From assembly GCF_000226095.1 (NCBI RefSeq), contig NC_016477.1, forward strand, positions 3,162,001 to 3,226,000: DNA of 64,000 nt, read 5' to 3'. Each line of letters starts with the position of its first letter. The first letter of the stretch is position 1. This document shows, piece by piece, positions 33,819 through 43,423 of the stretch. The position numbers and the translations under genes were made by a program. The stretch comes from Thermothelomyces thermophilus ATCC 42464. Lineage: Eukaryota; Ascomycota; Sordariomycetes; Sordariales; Chaetomiaceae. The notes below the pieces were generated by a model. It worked only from the letters and a program-made list of their open reading frames with translations. It had not been told where the DNA came from and did not search any database.

Positions 33819-35733
33819 TCAGTCCCTCACCGAGGCCATGACCTCCTCCATCCAGGGGTACACAGATCCATTGGCCAGTGGATAGCCCATGTGCAGCGCG
33901 CCGGAGAAGAAGCGAGCCTCCTTGACAGTGCCATACTCGAACAGCATCATTGAGTCTTCGACGGGCATGAGGCCGTCCTGAGTACCCTTGTTGAGAGTTA
34001 GCTCAGCCACCAATCCTTTCCTCAGCACGAGGAGAGACTCACATTGACCAGCAGCAGCCTGGTCGACGGTCTCTGGATGATGCCCGTCTCAAGAAGCGAG
34101 AACTTTTTCTGGGCCTTGGCCTTGTACTCATCGACAGACTTGAACCCGTGCTTCATAGCCATGGCAGGCGTCAACCTTTGACGAGTCAGCATTCTTCTGC
34201 AATCCAAAGACGGGACATTACTCTGGTGGGGGGGGGGGGGGGGTTCACGCAACTCGAAAGGGTACTCGTGCCCGTCCACCTTCTCGAGCCATTCCTTGTC
34301 GAAGAAGTAGTGACAGCCGGCTCCCTGCGCAACGCACCCGACCAGCCGATCCCGGTGCGTATGGGCGATGCGGATGGCGTAATATCCGCCGCAGCTCAGG
34401 CCCCAGACCATGACACGCTTCATGTCGAACCGTCCGTCGCTGCCCATCCACTCGAGCAGGCTCGTCCACAGCCGGTCGGGCGATTGAGGGTCGGCGCTGT
34501 CGGCGGGGCAATCGGCCGTGCCGGGTATCTCAACCACCACGGAGCCCCTGATGCCCACCCGTTCAGTCAGCACAAAGCATTCCCGACAAGCTGTTCATAA
34601 TATGAATGTGAGAAGACCAGTACTCACCAGCCCCTCTGCAGAAACTCGTCGCACCGCACCGTATTGTCCGGCCGGTACCCGTCCAACCCAGTCATGAGGA
34701 CCACTACGGGGCATTTTGTTCTTTTCTTCTGCTCCTTCTCCAGCTTCGGTACCCTCACGTAGACCGGAATCTGGGCCTTGTCGTTGCCCTTGGCGTGCTT
34801 GTGATCCACCAAAACCTCCTCCACAGGACATTCCCACAGCTGACCGGCCTTCAGATATGTCTCCTTCTGCGCCTGCCACGCCCTCCTGCGTTCCGCCCCG
34901 GCATCAGCTACTGCTCGATCTTCTTCTCTGGGGACTCCGGAGGAAGCAGGCCGCAAAGAGAAACAGGGCCGGAAGCAAGGAAACGAAAACGATCATGGGG
35001 GACACACCATTTGACAGCGTCGTTCACCTCCGGAAACGCAGTGATGTACGGAAACCGGGCGATGCGGTAGACGGCGCAGGCACGCAGGTACAGGGCCGAA
35101 GCCTCCTTTGCGGCGGTGGTGGTACTGGCGGTGGCTTTCTTATCGGCGAGGGACGCGAGACGCTCGGCAGTGGGGAGGAAGGCCTCTGTGTACGACGGGA
35201 CGCAGGCATCGTTGATGTTTCGCTGTTCGTGATTTGAGAGGAAGAAAGGGGTCAGCTCAGGGCTATGGGAAGGGGAAAAAAAGAAAAAGAGGGCCGGGGG
35301 GGGGGGGGGTAAGGACGGGGACGGGAGAGAAGAGGTTGGTCTGATCACCTACCTTGATCAGCTCCTCAAAGATGGGGGCGAAGTCCTCGTACGCGCCGTC
35401 GTGGAACGGGTAGACGGACTTGCTGCACTTTCAATTAAAAAGAAGTGGTGAGCATATCGTTGCACTGGCGTCCAGTCTGACGTGGGATGATGCTATGGAA
35501 AACGTCTCGTCTGGGCTGCTTATCTCTGCGCCCAGAGACCATCCGTTGGATTTGACGAGCTGTCATGGTACTGAATTACGTACAGGAAGCCGCCACCTGG
35601 TTTCCCAAAGCGCCTTGATGCCGTCGTGGTGTGGCATGCGGCGTTCGAACTCCTTTCTGCCCATGATCCAGTGTTCCGGAGTTGTGCCCTCCACGGCTGT
35701 CGCCGTGGAACCCTCAGTGGTGTGGGGAGCCAT
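33819..35733 (-). CDS. ayg1: Ayg1-like alpha/beta hydrolase
   Basis: Ayg1 of Aspergillus fumigatus shortens the heptaketide YWA1 to tetrahydroxynaphthalene for DHN melanin. Seven exons (35733-35584, 35427-35353, 35222-35008, 34885-34628, 34547-34254, 34175-34043, 33986-33819) join in phase to 430 residues. Segments line up with remembered Ayg1: [98 protein letters not shown]. The nucleophile is the Ser of GLSCGG (about residue 283); Asp in [11 protein letters not shown] and His in LHMGYP complete the triad. Intron 5 starts GTTGCG and contains a run of G on the plus strand. No polyketide synthase lies in the window, so an actual role in melanin is inferred from family only. Confidence 0.88.
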
Positions 35734-37342
35734 GGTGCGAGAAGGGCTCGATATGATTGAGTTGAGGAGGAGAGAAGAGGTAATCTAAAGTGGAAACAGG
35801 CAGCTAGAGGACCTTGTGCTTGCTGGCGATGACCATTCCGGTCTTGCGACTTGAGTGGGATCCCCGTCTTCGTCGGTGGGAGGATGACGGCGGAACAACC
35901 CCAAGTTTCTCGCAAGCTCTGAATCACAGTTATCATATGTCTGATATTAAGCCGAAATTCACGGAAAGGAGGAACCTACTCCCACTGCAGGAGCGCAATG
36001 CGGACGCGGGTCAGAGCGATGTGAAGGTCCCGATCCATCGTATTGAAAGATGCGTCGGCTCTCTGCATAATTTCGACGGAGCTTGTCGACTTTGATTGCA
36101 AACGCGATTGGCCGTTTCTTTTTGTTTTCTATGTACTTCTTCTAAACCTCGGGCCTTGTGGGTTGGGGATATCCGGAGTCCGAGTATGGAACGAAGCCTG
36201 AGGTAGCCGAGGGATATGTATGCGGGCAGGTAGGAGATCAGCTGCACGTCTCACGAAACGCGAAGCAACTCAGCAGAAGACGGCGATATTAGATCAGATA
36301 GAAGACATAGGGAGATCATGCATATATGACAGGAGAAGCAGATGTCTTGGGCTCGGTGGCATGCGATGGATGACAGATAGTGCACGAGGGGACTGCTCCG
36401 GATAGTTAGAGACGGCCGGTCGTTGGCCAGCAGGGTCTCCCAAGGTTGGGCGTGGCTGATCTGATATCTCAGTCTAGTTTCTTGAGCAATCACCCGATCT
36501 GGGCTTGGATGAGCAGTCCTGAGGCTTCCCCGCCGGGTTCGTAATTATTCGGCCCTACCGTGTCGGAGGGTCAGTGCAACGTATAGGGACTCCGATGGGG
36601 GGTTGCACAGCACCATTACGGAAGGTGGTTGCATGTCGAGGTCTTATGGAAGGAGCTGAGCTGGGTGCATGTGTTCACCTCGGCCAGCCAGTCGGGTCTT
36701 AAGAAATCGGCTTTTTTTTGGCTGCATCGGGATTCATTCAGGCCCTTGAAAATCACATGCCGAGGCGGGGGAAATGCGAGGCTGACAGCTTTGCTGCTGA
36801 GTGTGTCAGAAGGCCACAAGGGGTCGGCCACTTTACCAGGGGCTATCAGCTTGACACTGCGGGCGGGGTCTCCCGGAGCAATGCAACAAAAAATGGTGTT
36901 TATCTTAATTACTTTTTATCTTCTTGTTAATCACTGTGGTCGAGCGCGCCGAAGTCTCGGGTACGCCGGATGATCAGGGCGGAAATGCGTGCATATCAAG
37001 GAACCAATGGGAAAAAAAAGCAACGCTGCTCTAGATCTACCTCTGTCCCATCCTAATCACTCACACCTTCCCATCTATAAGTGGAAATAAGCCTCTTCCC
37101 TCACGCTTCTGGATCTGGAGGAGTCCCGACGCCGCAGCCTTGAAGATCTCAGCCTCTCCCACAGGGATGGCGTAATGCTGGAGTTCAACCCAGAGAGCTG
37201 CAGGTGTGTATACTGCTCCTTGCTGACCGTAGCTAATGTGTTTGCTATCAAAGGTTGCTGTCTTGTTGGATGCTGCCGCAGCCAAGCGACGGAACTGGTC
37301 ACTCAACGCTGCACTGCACGCCTGCGTCCACCGTTCCAGCTA
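35734..37342. other. Ayg1-like promoter and 3' flank of gna1
   Basis: No gene is recognised in these 1.6 kb. Both neighbours are on the minus strand, so this is the promoter of the Ayg1-like gene plus the 3' flank of gna1. Open frames are short and featureless. Confidence 0.5.
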
Positions 37343-37945
37343 TTAGGCATTGCTGCTCTTGGGACCCTCGTGGTAGTGCGCCATCTCCAGACCGGCTCTC
37401 CTGAAGCCACACTTTACGTAGAAGCCTTCGTTGGCCTCGCTGCAGTCCAATATCGTCTTATAGCACCCTGTCTGTTTGGCGATGTAGTCTAGCGCCTGGA
37501 TGAGTCGCAGCCCCAGCTTCTTGCCTTGCTGGTCCTTGGCGACGGCGATATCCTCGATGTGGCCAACGGATCCGAGATTGTGAATGCTGCCGCGCGAAAG
37601 TCGTATTAGTTGTCTGGTGCGAATCTGACGGAGCGTTGGCAGGAGAGATCCTTACAACTTGCGCTCCGCCAGGAGCGCACCGGTACCGACGATCCTCGGC
37701 GGATTGGAGGTGGTGTCCTCAATGACGAGAATGAAGTAGCTGCCATCTTGCCTCGCAATCCAGTCGTACCGCTCCTCCCAGGCCTCCCTCGAGATGTCAC
37801 CCACCGTCGTCAGCACCCGCAGGCAGTCCAGGAAGCCAGCGTCGAAGTCGTCCCGGCGAAGAGCGCGCAGCTTGTAACCCTCCGGCAGAGCAGCTTGCAC
37901 CTCGGGAGACAGGTATTTGTCCGAGAAGAGACCTGGGGCGGCCAT
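37343..37945 (-). CDS. gna1: Glucosamine-6-phosphate N-acetyltransferase
   Basis: Gna1 acetylates glucosamine 6-phosphate with acetyl-CoA, a step to UDP-GlcNAc for chitin, N-glycans and GPI anchors. Exons 37945-37656 and 37586-37343 join to 177 residues, a usual Gna1 length. The N-terminal half has LRALRRDDFDAGFLDCLRVLTTVGD, typical of the family. The second exon carries the GNAT acetyl-CoA loop QQGKKLGLRL, preceded by HIEDIAVAKD, and then the family segment YKTILDCSEANEGFYVKCGF. The chain ends soon after EMAHYH. It is divergent from the lipase gene. Confidence 0.92.
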
Positions 37946-38769
37946 TGCGATTGGGGATGGAAGGTCGGCGTGCGAAGGCGGGTGGGCAATGTCGCTGGAG
38001 GGGGCTCAGATCGCTCGGGCTTGTTGTGCTCGGTCGCTGCTCCTGGGATTGTTTTGAGTTGTGCAGGTGTCGAGCAGTCGGGCGATGTACGAGGCACGAA
38101 GTAACTCGGCGTGCCCACTGACTGATCTTGCGAGGGTCAAAAATAACTGTTTCTTTGAATCGGACTCTTTTGCGTAGTGTTTCAATACGAGCGACATGAG
38201 CTGGCGCCTTGCCAAGCCACGATACTGAGTAGTGTAGACACCCCAACGGCTGGGGACGACAGCAGAACGCGGCAGGCTCCAGCAGCAAGGGGCCCCTGCC
38301 ACTAGTGTAGTGTACGGATTACTGTAATCCGTACTCCGTACTGTACGGATTACAGCCTATCATCACATGCCACACCGCTTTCTGCCTTAGGCAATGAGCG
38401 GCCAGCGCGATTTGGCGATTCCGGTTGAGAGTGCCACCGGGTCCAGTTTTCAGAACGCATGAATCTGGGTAAATGTTGGGCGGGTCATCCCTGCTACACT
38501 ACTGGGCCATCGATTGACGTGGGCAGACCACCCCAGATTTTGGCAAGCCAGGTACCCGCCCTATCGTTCACCTCTGTTCCTTGCACTCTCCATCCCAAGG
38601 CATGCGTATTTCAGCTCAATCTACTTCCTTTTTTGTCCTTTTATTTGACCCCGCTGACGAATCGCTGCTGCGGTGCGAGTAGCCGCGTTGCGACGAACCG
38701 CCTGCTGCGGCCACCCCTCTCCGACGACTAGCGTAGGCGAAAGATGCGGCACCGATCGGAGGTCCGAGA
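37946..38769. other. Divergent promoter gna1 / lipase
   Basis: This 824-bp divergent region contains a dense inverted-repeat cluster at 38312-38353, described separately. Short open frames on both strands show no features. Confidence 0.5.
38312..38353. repeat. Triple alternating 11-mer GTACGGATTAC
   Basis: The 11-mer GTACGGATTAC occurs at 38312-38322 (+), as its exact complement at 38324-38334, and again (+) at 38343-38353. The first two copies form a perfect inverted repeat with a one-base centre. TACTCCGTA (38332-38340) overlaps the cluster. It can form a hairpin or serve as paired binding sites in the divergent promoter. Confidence 0.9.
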
Positions 38770-41700
38770 ATGATATCGACTAACTGCCGGGCCGCAGTGG
38801 ATGTTCAAGATGCCTTGGTACCCTCGGGGGCGCTCGTTATCGACCAGGACACCAACAAAACAACCCTAGACCCCGGAAGCACACTCCTCCCCGGCCCGGT
38901 TGCCAGCCTGGTCAGTTTCGCTACACGGTCAACATGTCTCGCTGTTCGGATTACCAGCGCCATAGGGGGGAGCGGGTTGGATGCGGCCAGGTTCACGACG
39001 CTCTCGACCCTCAAGGTCGGCCGTACCATCCTTGACGGGGTTCTGAGCAGAGCCGGGAAGGACACTGCCCTTGTCCGCGCCGGCGCGGTACAAGCAGACA
39101 CGGAGACTGGCATAGAAGGTGTCATTGAGAAGATACAGAACAAGGCGGATCTCTTGATCTTCTGGACCGCAACCGGTTTCCAATTTGCCAACACCGCGCT
39201 ATCCACATTATCCGAGGGATCCCAGTTGTTTCTGTCGACTCTCGACCGCTTCTTTGGCTCTACCGACTCCTCGCGCGCCATGGCCAGCATCATCGCCATG
39301 ATCCGCCGAGAAATCACCAATCCCCCGTTGGCCGGGCGAGGAGAAACGGTTGGAGTAAGTGACCTCGTCGCAGCACTTTGCACTCTGGCCTTTTTGCAGA
39401 GGTCGTGCAGATCTCTCCTGGAGGAGGAAGACCGCAGGTCCCCCGTGGATGAGGTTGTATGGGACATCGTTGTCCTCAACGACGGTGTGCGGGTTGATAT
39501 CTCTGATAAAAAGCTGCGGCATCGGCTCTCCAGGAGCCTCGGTTCTTCGGAACACCGGGATCCGAGTCTCGACAGTGCGCCGGCGCGACAACTTGAGCGT
39601 GATATCGTGCAGTCATTGCCAAACAACGCCAAGGTGTCTATCACCAGAGAACTCGCCGTCTCGGAGACCATCACAGTCGATTTTACTGGTGACGTGCGAC
39701 AAATCGAGGTTAGGCCTCCTCCCGGCATCGAACTGATCGAGGAGAAGCGCAACAATACCCTGGCACAAGCTGGCAAGGAAAATGCCACCGTGCAATTCGT
39801 CTTTCGAAACGCGCGTCGCCATGAACGAAGAGTCTCCTATCAAAAGACAGATGGAGAAATCAGCCACGCCGTGGACTCTGGGAGACAACTTGAACCGCCA
39901 GCTTCGCATTACCCCGTCAGCAAAGTTGCGTCTCACCAAAAGTCACACCACGAAGGGGAAAGCATAACCACCGCTGGCCCAAGTGCTTCGCCTACATCAT
40001 CACATCATATGACGACGCCTCGATTATGTATCGATTTCGACGCCGACAGCTCCGTCCAACAGGAGCCAAGTCACCCAACATACGCCGCGCCTCCATCGCA
40101 GTCACGAGGCAGTCAGCCAAGCTTGCTCACTGATAAGAAGCTTCCGGAACTTCCGTTAGTTCCGACGAGGAGGGAAGAGCATAGCTCTGGCCCCAGTTCT
40201 GGGGAGACAAGAAAGGGTCCTCGAAATGTGCTCAGAAGATCAACCCCAAGACTCAACAAGAAGGATAACAGTTCTGAGGCTGCGCCGGGCAAAGCTAAGT
40301 CTACATTTGTTGCGTCCCTGGCAGCTAAATTATCCGGGAAGTCGGACCGACGACCAGCCAGTATCCATCAGCAGTCATTGTTTTTGGACGGTGAAGGGAG
40401 GCATGAGGAGTTTGACCATAGCCTTTCTCGCATCAGTTACCACTCGATCCAGGAAAGCCGGAGGCAATCGACAGTGTCTCTGGGCGCTTCAATTGTCACT
40501 ACTGACAACTATCAATCCACTTCCATGTACGCTGAGACGGCAGGCAGCCGGGAAGTGTGCGAGCTTGATCCTGATACGGAAGACGAGGGCGGACAGGTTG
40601 CCTTGGAAAGGAATCACCGCCGGTCAAAATCCGATACACCAAGCATCCGCACGCTGGCCACGAGCAGGTCGGAGATGTCACTTTTTTCCTGTTACCAGAG
40701 TACCGCCCTCACTTTCACTCCGGTCGACAAGTTGAGTGCGCTCAGACAGAGTGGTGTTTTGCCGGGCGTGTTCCCCGAGCGGCATTTGCTCAGCAACGCT
40801 GCTCGATACATGCGCTTTGCCTCGGCGTCTTACGGATCCCATTTCCTCAGAGCCCTAGGCATCGGTACTGAGATGCCGAGGTCGGGGATCCTCGACGACA
40901 CACACCACGAACTGCGGTCCTTTGCTCACCACACCAAATCCGATCCCAACGACATTCTCCTCGCCTCCTTTGTCGACCCAGAAGGCGGTTCCGATGCCAC
41001 GGGGGCGACCAATACGGGCGTGCCTCTCGTGCACTACATTTCGCTCGACCACGAGTCCAAAGCTGTGGTCCTCGCCTGCCGCGGCACGCTCGGGTTCGAG
41101 GACGTCCTGGCCGACATGGCGTGCGAATACGATGAGCTGACCTGGCAGGGCCGCTCGTACAAAGTGCACAAGGGCGTGCACGCCTCGGCCAAGCGCCTCC
41201 TCCACGGAGGCGACGGCCGCGTCCTGCGCACGCTCCAGGCCGCCCTCGAAGAGTTCCCCAACTACGGCTTGATCCTCACGGGCCATTCTCTCGGCGCTGC
41301 CGTGACCTCCCTCCTAGGCATCATGATCTCGGAGCCGGTTGACGGCGGTAACAGCAGCAGCAGCAGCAACAACAACAACAACAACAATAATAATCGCACC
41401 TTTGTCACTGCCACCACCACCACCACCACCTCCTCCTCCTCCTCCTCCTCCTCCTTTTCCTTCTCATCATCATCATCATCATCTTCTTCATCATCATCTT
41501 CTTCTTCTGCTTCTCCACGCTACCATCTAGGCATCCCACCGAACCGCCCAATCCAAGTCTACGCCTACGGCCCGCCCGCGACCGTGTGCTCCGCCCTGCG
41601 TGACGCCACGCGCGGGCTGATCACGACCATCGTGAACGGCAACGACATCGTCCCGTTCCTCTCGCTCGGGCTCCTCCACGACGTGCAGGGCGCCGCACTG

Positions 41701-42114
41701 GCGCTCCGGGCGGACGGCGCCGCCCGCGAGGCGAGGCGGAGGATCCTGAAGGCCATCGCCCGCGCTTGCCTCGCCAGAGACGACCACGACGTCCGGAACG
41801 AGGGCGACGACGAGTGGGGTTACGAGCTGCTCGGCACTCTGAGGCGGGCGATGCGGAGCGAGAAGCTCGTCCCGCCGGGGGAGGTGTTTGTCGTGGAGGG
41901 GACGGTGGCGCTGCTTAGGGCCCCGGAAACGACCGAGGGAGGTAAGGAAGGGCTAGGGCGGCCGGCGAGGAGGATGGTGCTGCGGTATGTAAAAGACGTG
42001 GAGAGGAGGTTCGGGGAGATCCGATTCGGGATGGGGCTGTTGACGGACCACAGCCCGGCGAGGTACGAGGCGGCGCTGGATAGGTTGGTGCGCGGTTTGG
42101 GAGTGAAGGAGTGA
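38770..42114 (+). CDS. Class 3 lipase, diacylglycerol lipase-like
   Basis: A single 1114-residue frame. The C-terminal third is a lipase_3 domain: HYISLDHESKAVVLACRGT (oxyanion strand), EYDELTWQGRSYKVHKGVH, and the nucleophile elbow LTGHSLGAAV with Ser840. Catalytic Asp959 lies in NGNDIVPFLSLG and a candidate His1094 in LLTDHSPARY. The layout, with a long N-terminal region and a large domain, recalls fungal sn-1-specific diacylglycerol lipases; no clear transmembrane helices are seen. The central region (about 370-640) is Ser-rich and disordered. Right after the nucleophile strand, residues 861-917 are an Asn, Thr and Ser run encoded by triplet microsatellites. It probably acts on membrane diacylglycerol or phospholipid; substrate inferred. 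Confidence 0.88.
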   Translation: MISTNCRAAVDVQDALVPSGALVIDQDTNKTTLDPGSTLLPGPVASLVSFATRSTCLAVRITSAIGGSGLDAARFTTLSTLKVGRTILDGVLSRAGKDTALVRAGAVQADTETGIEGVIEKIQNKADLLIFWTATGFQFANTALSTLSEGSQLFLSTLDRFFGSTDSSRAMASIIAMIRREITNPPLAGRGETVGVSDLVAALCTLAFLQRSCRSLLEEEDRRSPVDEVVWDIVVLNDGVRVDISDKKLRHRLSRSLGSSEHRDPSLDSAPARQLERDIVQSLPNNAKVSITRELAVSETITVDFTGDVRQIEVRPPPGIELIEEKRNNTLAQAGKENATVQFVFRNARRHERRVSYQKTDGEISHAVDSGRQLEPPASHYPVSKVASHQKSHHEGESITTAGPSASPTSSHHMTTPRLCIDFDADSSVQQEPSHPTYAAPPSQSRGSQPSLLTDKKLPELPLVPTRREEHSSGPSSGETRKGPRNVLRRSTPRLNKKDNSSEAAPGKAKSTFVASLAAKLSGKSDRRPASIHQQSLFLDGEGRHEEFDHSLSRISYHSIQESRRQSTVSLGASIVTTDNYQSTSMYAETAGSREVCELDPDTEDEGGQVALERNHRRSKSDTPSIRTLATSRSEMSLFSCYQSTALTFTPVDKLSALRQSGVLPGVFPERHLLSNAARYMRFASASYGSHFLRALGIGTEMPRSGILDDTHHELRSFAHHTKSDPNDILLASFVDPEGGSDATGATNTGVPLVHYISLDHESKAVVLACRGTLGFEDVLADMACEYDELTWQGRSYKVHKGVHASAKRLLHGGDGRVLRTLQAALEEFPNYGLILTGHSLGAAVTSLLGIMISEPVDGGNSSSSSNNNNNNNNNRTFVTATTTTTTSSSSSSSSFSFSSSSSSSSSSSSSSSASPRYHLGIPPNRPIQVYAYGPPATVCSALRDATRGLITTIVNGNDIVPFLSLGLLHDVQGAALALRADGAAREARRRILKAIARACLARDDHDVRNEGDDEWGYELLGTLRRAMRSEKLVPPGEVFVVEGTVALLRAPETTEGGKEGLGRPARRMVLRYVKDVERRFGEIRFGMGLLTDHSPARYEAALDRLVRGLGVKE

Positions 42115-42366
42115 TGGGAGGGAGTGAACGAGGGGAGAGTGAACGAGGAGAGAGGGAGAGAGAGGGAGAGTTCGACCCTGGCCAGCCTCGCTGATCACCA
42201 CTTCACATGCTTGATGATCTCACCCCATATAAGCTATAAACAGCGCATTTCTCGTTGGGAATAATAGACAGAATACCCGTTCCAATGATTTTTTTCTTTG
42301 TTTCATAGTTTAACTTTATATATACGTAGATGTTTACATATATATATGTAAATGTATATACAACGC

Positions 42367-43350
42367 CTATTCGGGCTTTTCAGTGACAATCTTGCCGTCC
42401 TTGTCGTAGAAGATCTCCTTGACCTTGACGGAGCGCAGGTGGTCGACTCCGCCGCTGAGCTCGCAGTCGTGGTGGAAGAGCCACCAGCGGCCGTGGAACT
42501 CGACGATGGAGTGGTGCGTGGTCCAGCCGAGGACGGGCTCGAGGATGCGGCCGGCGTAGGTGAAGGGCCCGTAGGGGCTGTCGCCGACGGCGTAGACGAG
42601 GTAGTGGGTGTCGCCGGTGGAGTAGCTGAAGTAGTACTTGCCGTCGTACTTGTGCATCCAGGCGGCCTCGAAGAAGCGGCGGTCGTGGTCGTCGGCCGCG
42701 ATCGGCTCGCCCGTCTCGGGCGCCAGGATCGAAATCTCCTTCACCTCGCTGGCGAACTGGCGCATGTCGTCCGCCAGCCGGGCGACGCGCGGCCCCAGCG
42801 CCCGGACGCCCTCGCCCGAGGGCTCCCTGGGCCCCAGCCACTCGGGGTCGAAGATGCCGTTGCCCTTCTGGTAGCACTGCAGCTGGCCGCCCCAGAGCCC
42901 GCCAAAGTACATGTAGGCCCGGCCGTCGTCGTCGACGAAGACGGCCGGGTCGATGCTGTAGCTGTCCCGGATGGGCTCCGGGTCGGGGGTGAAGGGGCCC
43001 TCGGGGCGGTCGCCGACGGCGACGCCGATGCGGAAGACGCCCTGCTTGTCGCGGGCGGGGAAGTAGAGGTAGTACCTGCCGTCCTTGTAGGCGGCGTCGG
43101 GGGCCCAGAGCTGCTTGGACACCCAGGGGACGTCTTCGGCCCGGAGCACGACGCCGTGGTCGGTCACGGGGGCGGCCGGGTCCAGCGACTCGGTGCTGAA
43201 TACGTGGTAGTCGACCATGTCGTACTGGTCGCCGTCGTCGTTGAACTTGATGTCCGTCTCGCGATCGTGCGACGGGTATATGAAGAGCTTGCCCTCGAAG
43301 ACGTGGGCCGACGGGTCGGCCGTGAAGATGTTGGTGATGAGGGGCGCCAT
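42367..43350 (-). CDS. Glycoside hydrolase family 43, intracellular type
   Basis: A 327-residue, single-exon five-bladed propeller enzyme of the GH43 type, expected to act on arabino- or xylo-oligosaccharides. The three catalytic acids fit: Asp12 (TADPSAHVFEG), Asp134 (SIDPAVFVDDDG) and Glu228 (FFEAAWMHKYDGKYY). LWAPDAAYKDGRYYLYFP and YSTGDTHYLVYA are typical blade motifs, and HHSIVEFHGRWWLFHHD carries the His that coordinates the central ion in many members. There is no signal peptide, so it likely works inside the cell on imported oligosaccharides. A TATA box lies 66 bp before the ATG. A GCGGGG word (a CreA-like site) occurs in the promoter near 43453, suggestive only. Confidence 0.92.
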   Translation of the reverse strand: MAPLITNIFTADPSAHVFEGKLFIYPSHDRETDIKFNDDGDQYDMVDYHVFSTESLDPAAPVTDHGVVLRAEDVPWVSKQLWAPDAAYKDGRYYLYFPARDKQGVFRIGVAVGDRPEGPFTPDPEPIRDSYSIDPAVFVDDDGRAYMYFGGLWGGQLQCYQKGNGIFDPEWLGPREPSGEGVRALGPRVARLADDMRQFASEVKEISILAPETGEPIAADDHDRRFFEAAWMHKYDGKYYFSYSTGDTHYLVYAVGDSPYGPFTYAGRILEPVLGWTTHHSIVEFHGRWWLFHHDCELSGGVDHLRSVKVKEIFYDKDGKIVTEKPE

Positions 43351-43415
43351 GGCGGATGGCTTGTCCCTGGAGAGACCGCTCTTACTTACTCTTGGGGAGT
43401 TGCGTGGGTAGTTGG

Positions 43416-43423
43416 TTTATATA
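43416..43423 (-). promoter_or_regulatory. TATA box of the GH43 gene
   Basis: The minus strand reads TATATAAA here, 66 bp upstream of the GH43 ATG, implying a 5' UTR of roughly 35-40 nt. A second TATATATA stretch sits near 43600. Such promoters are common for inducible carbohydrate genes. Confidence 0.6.
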
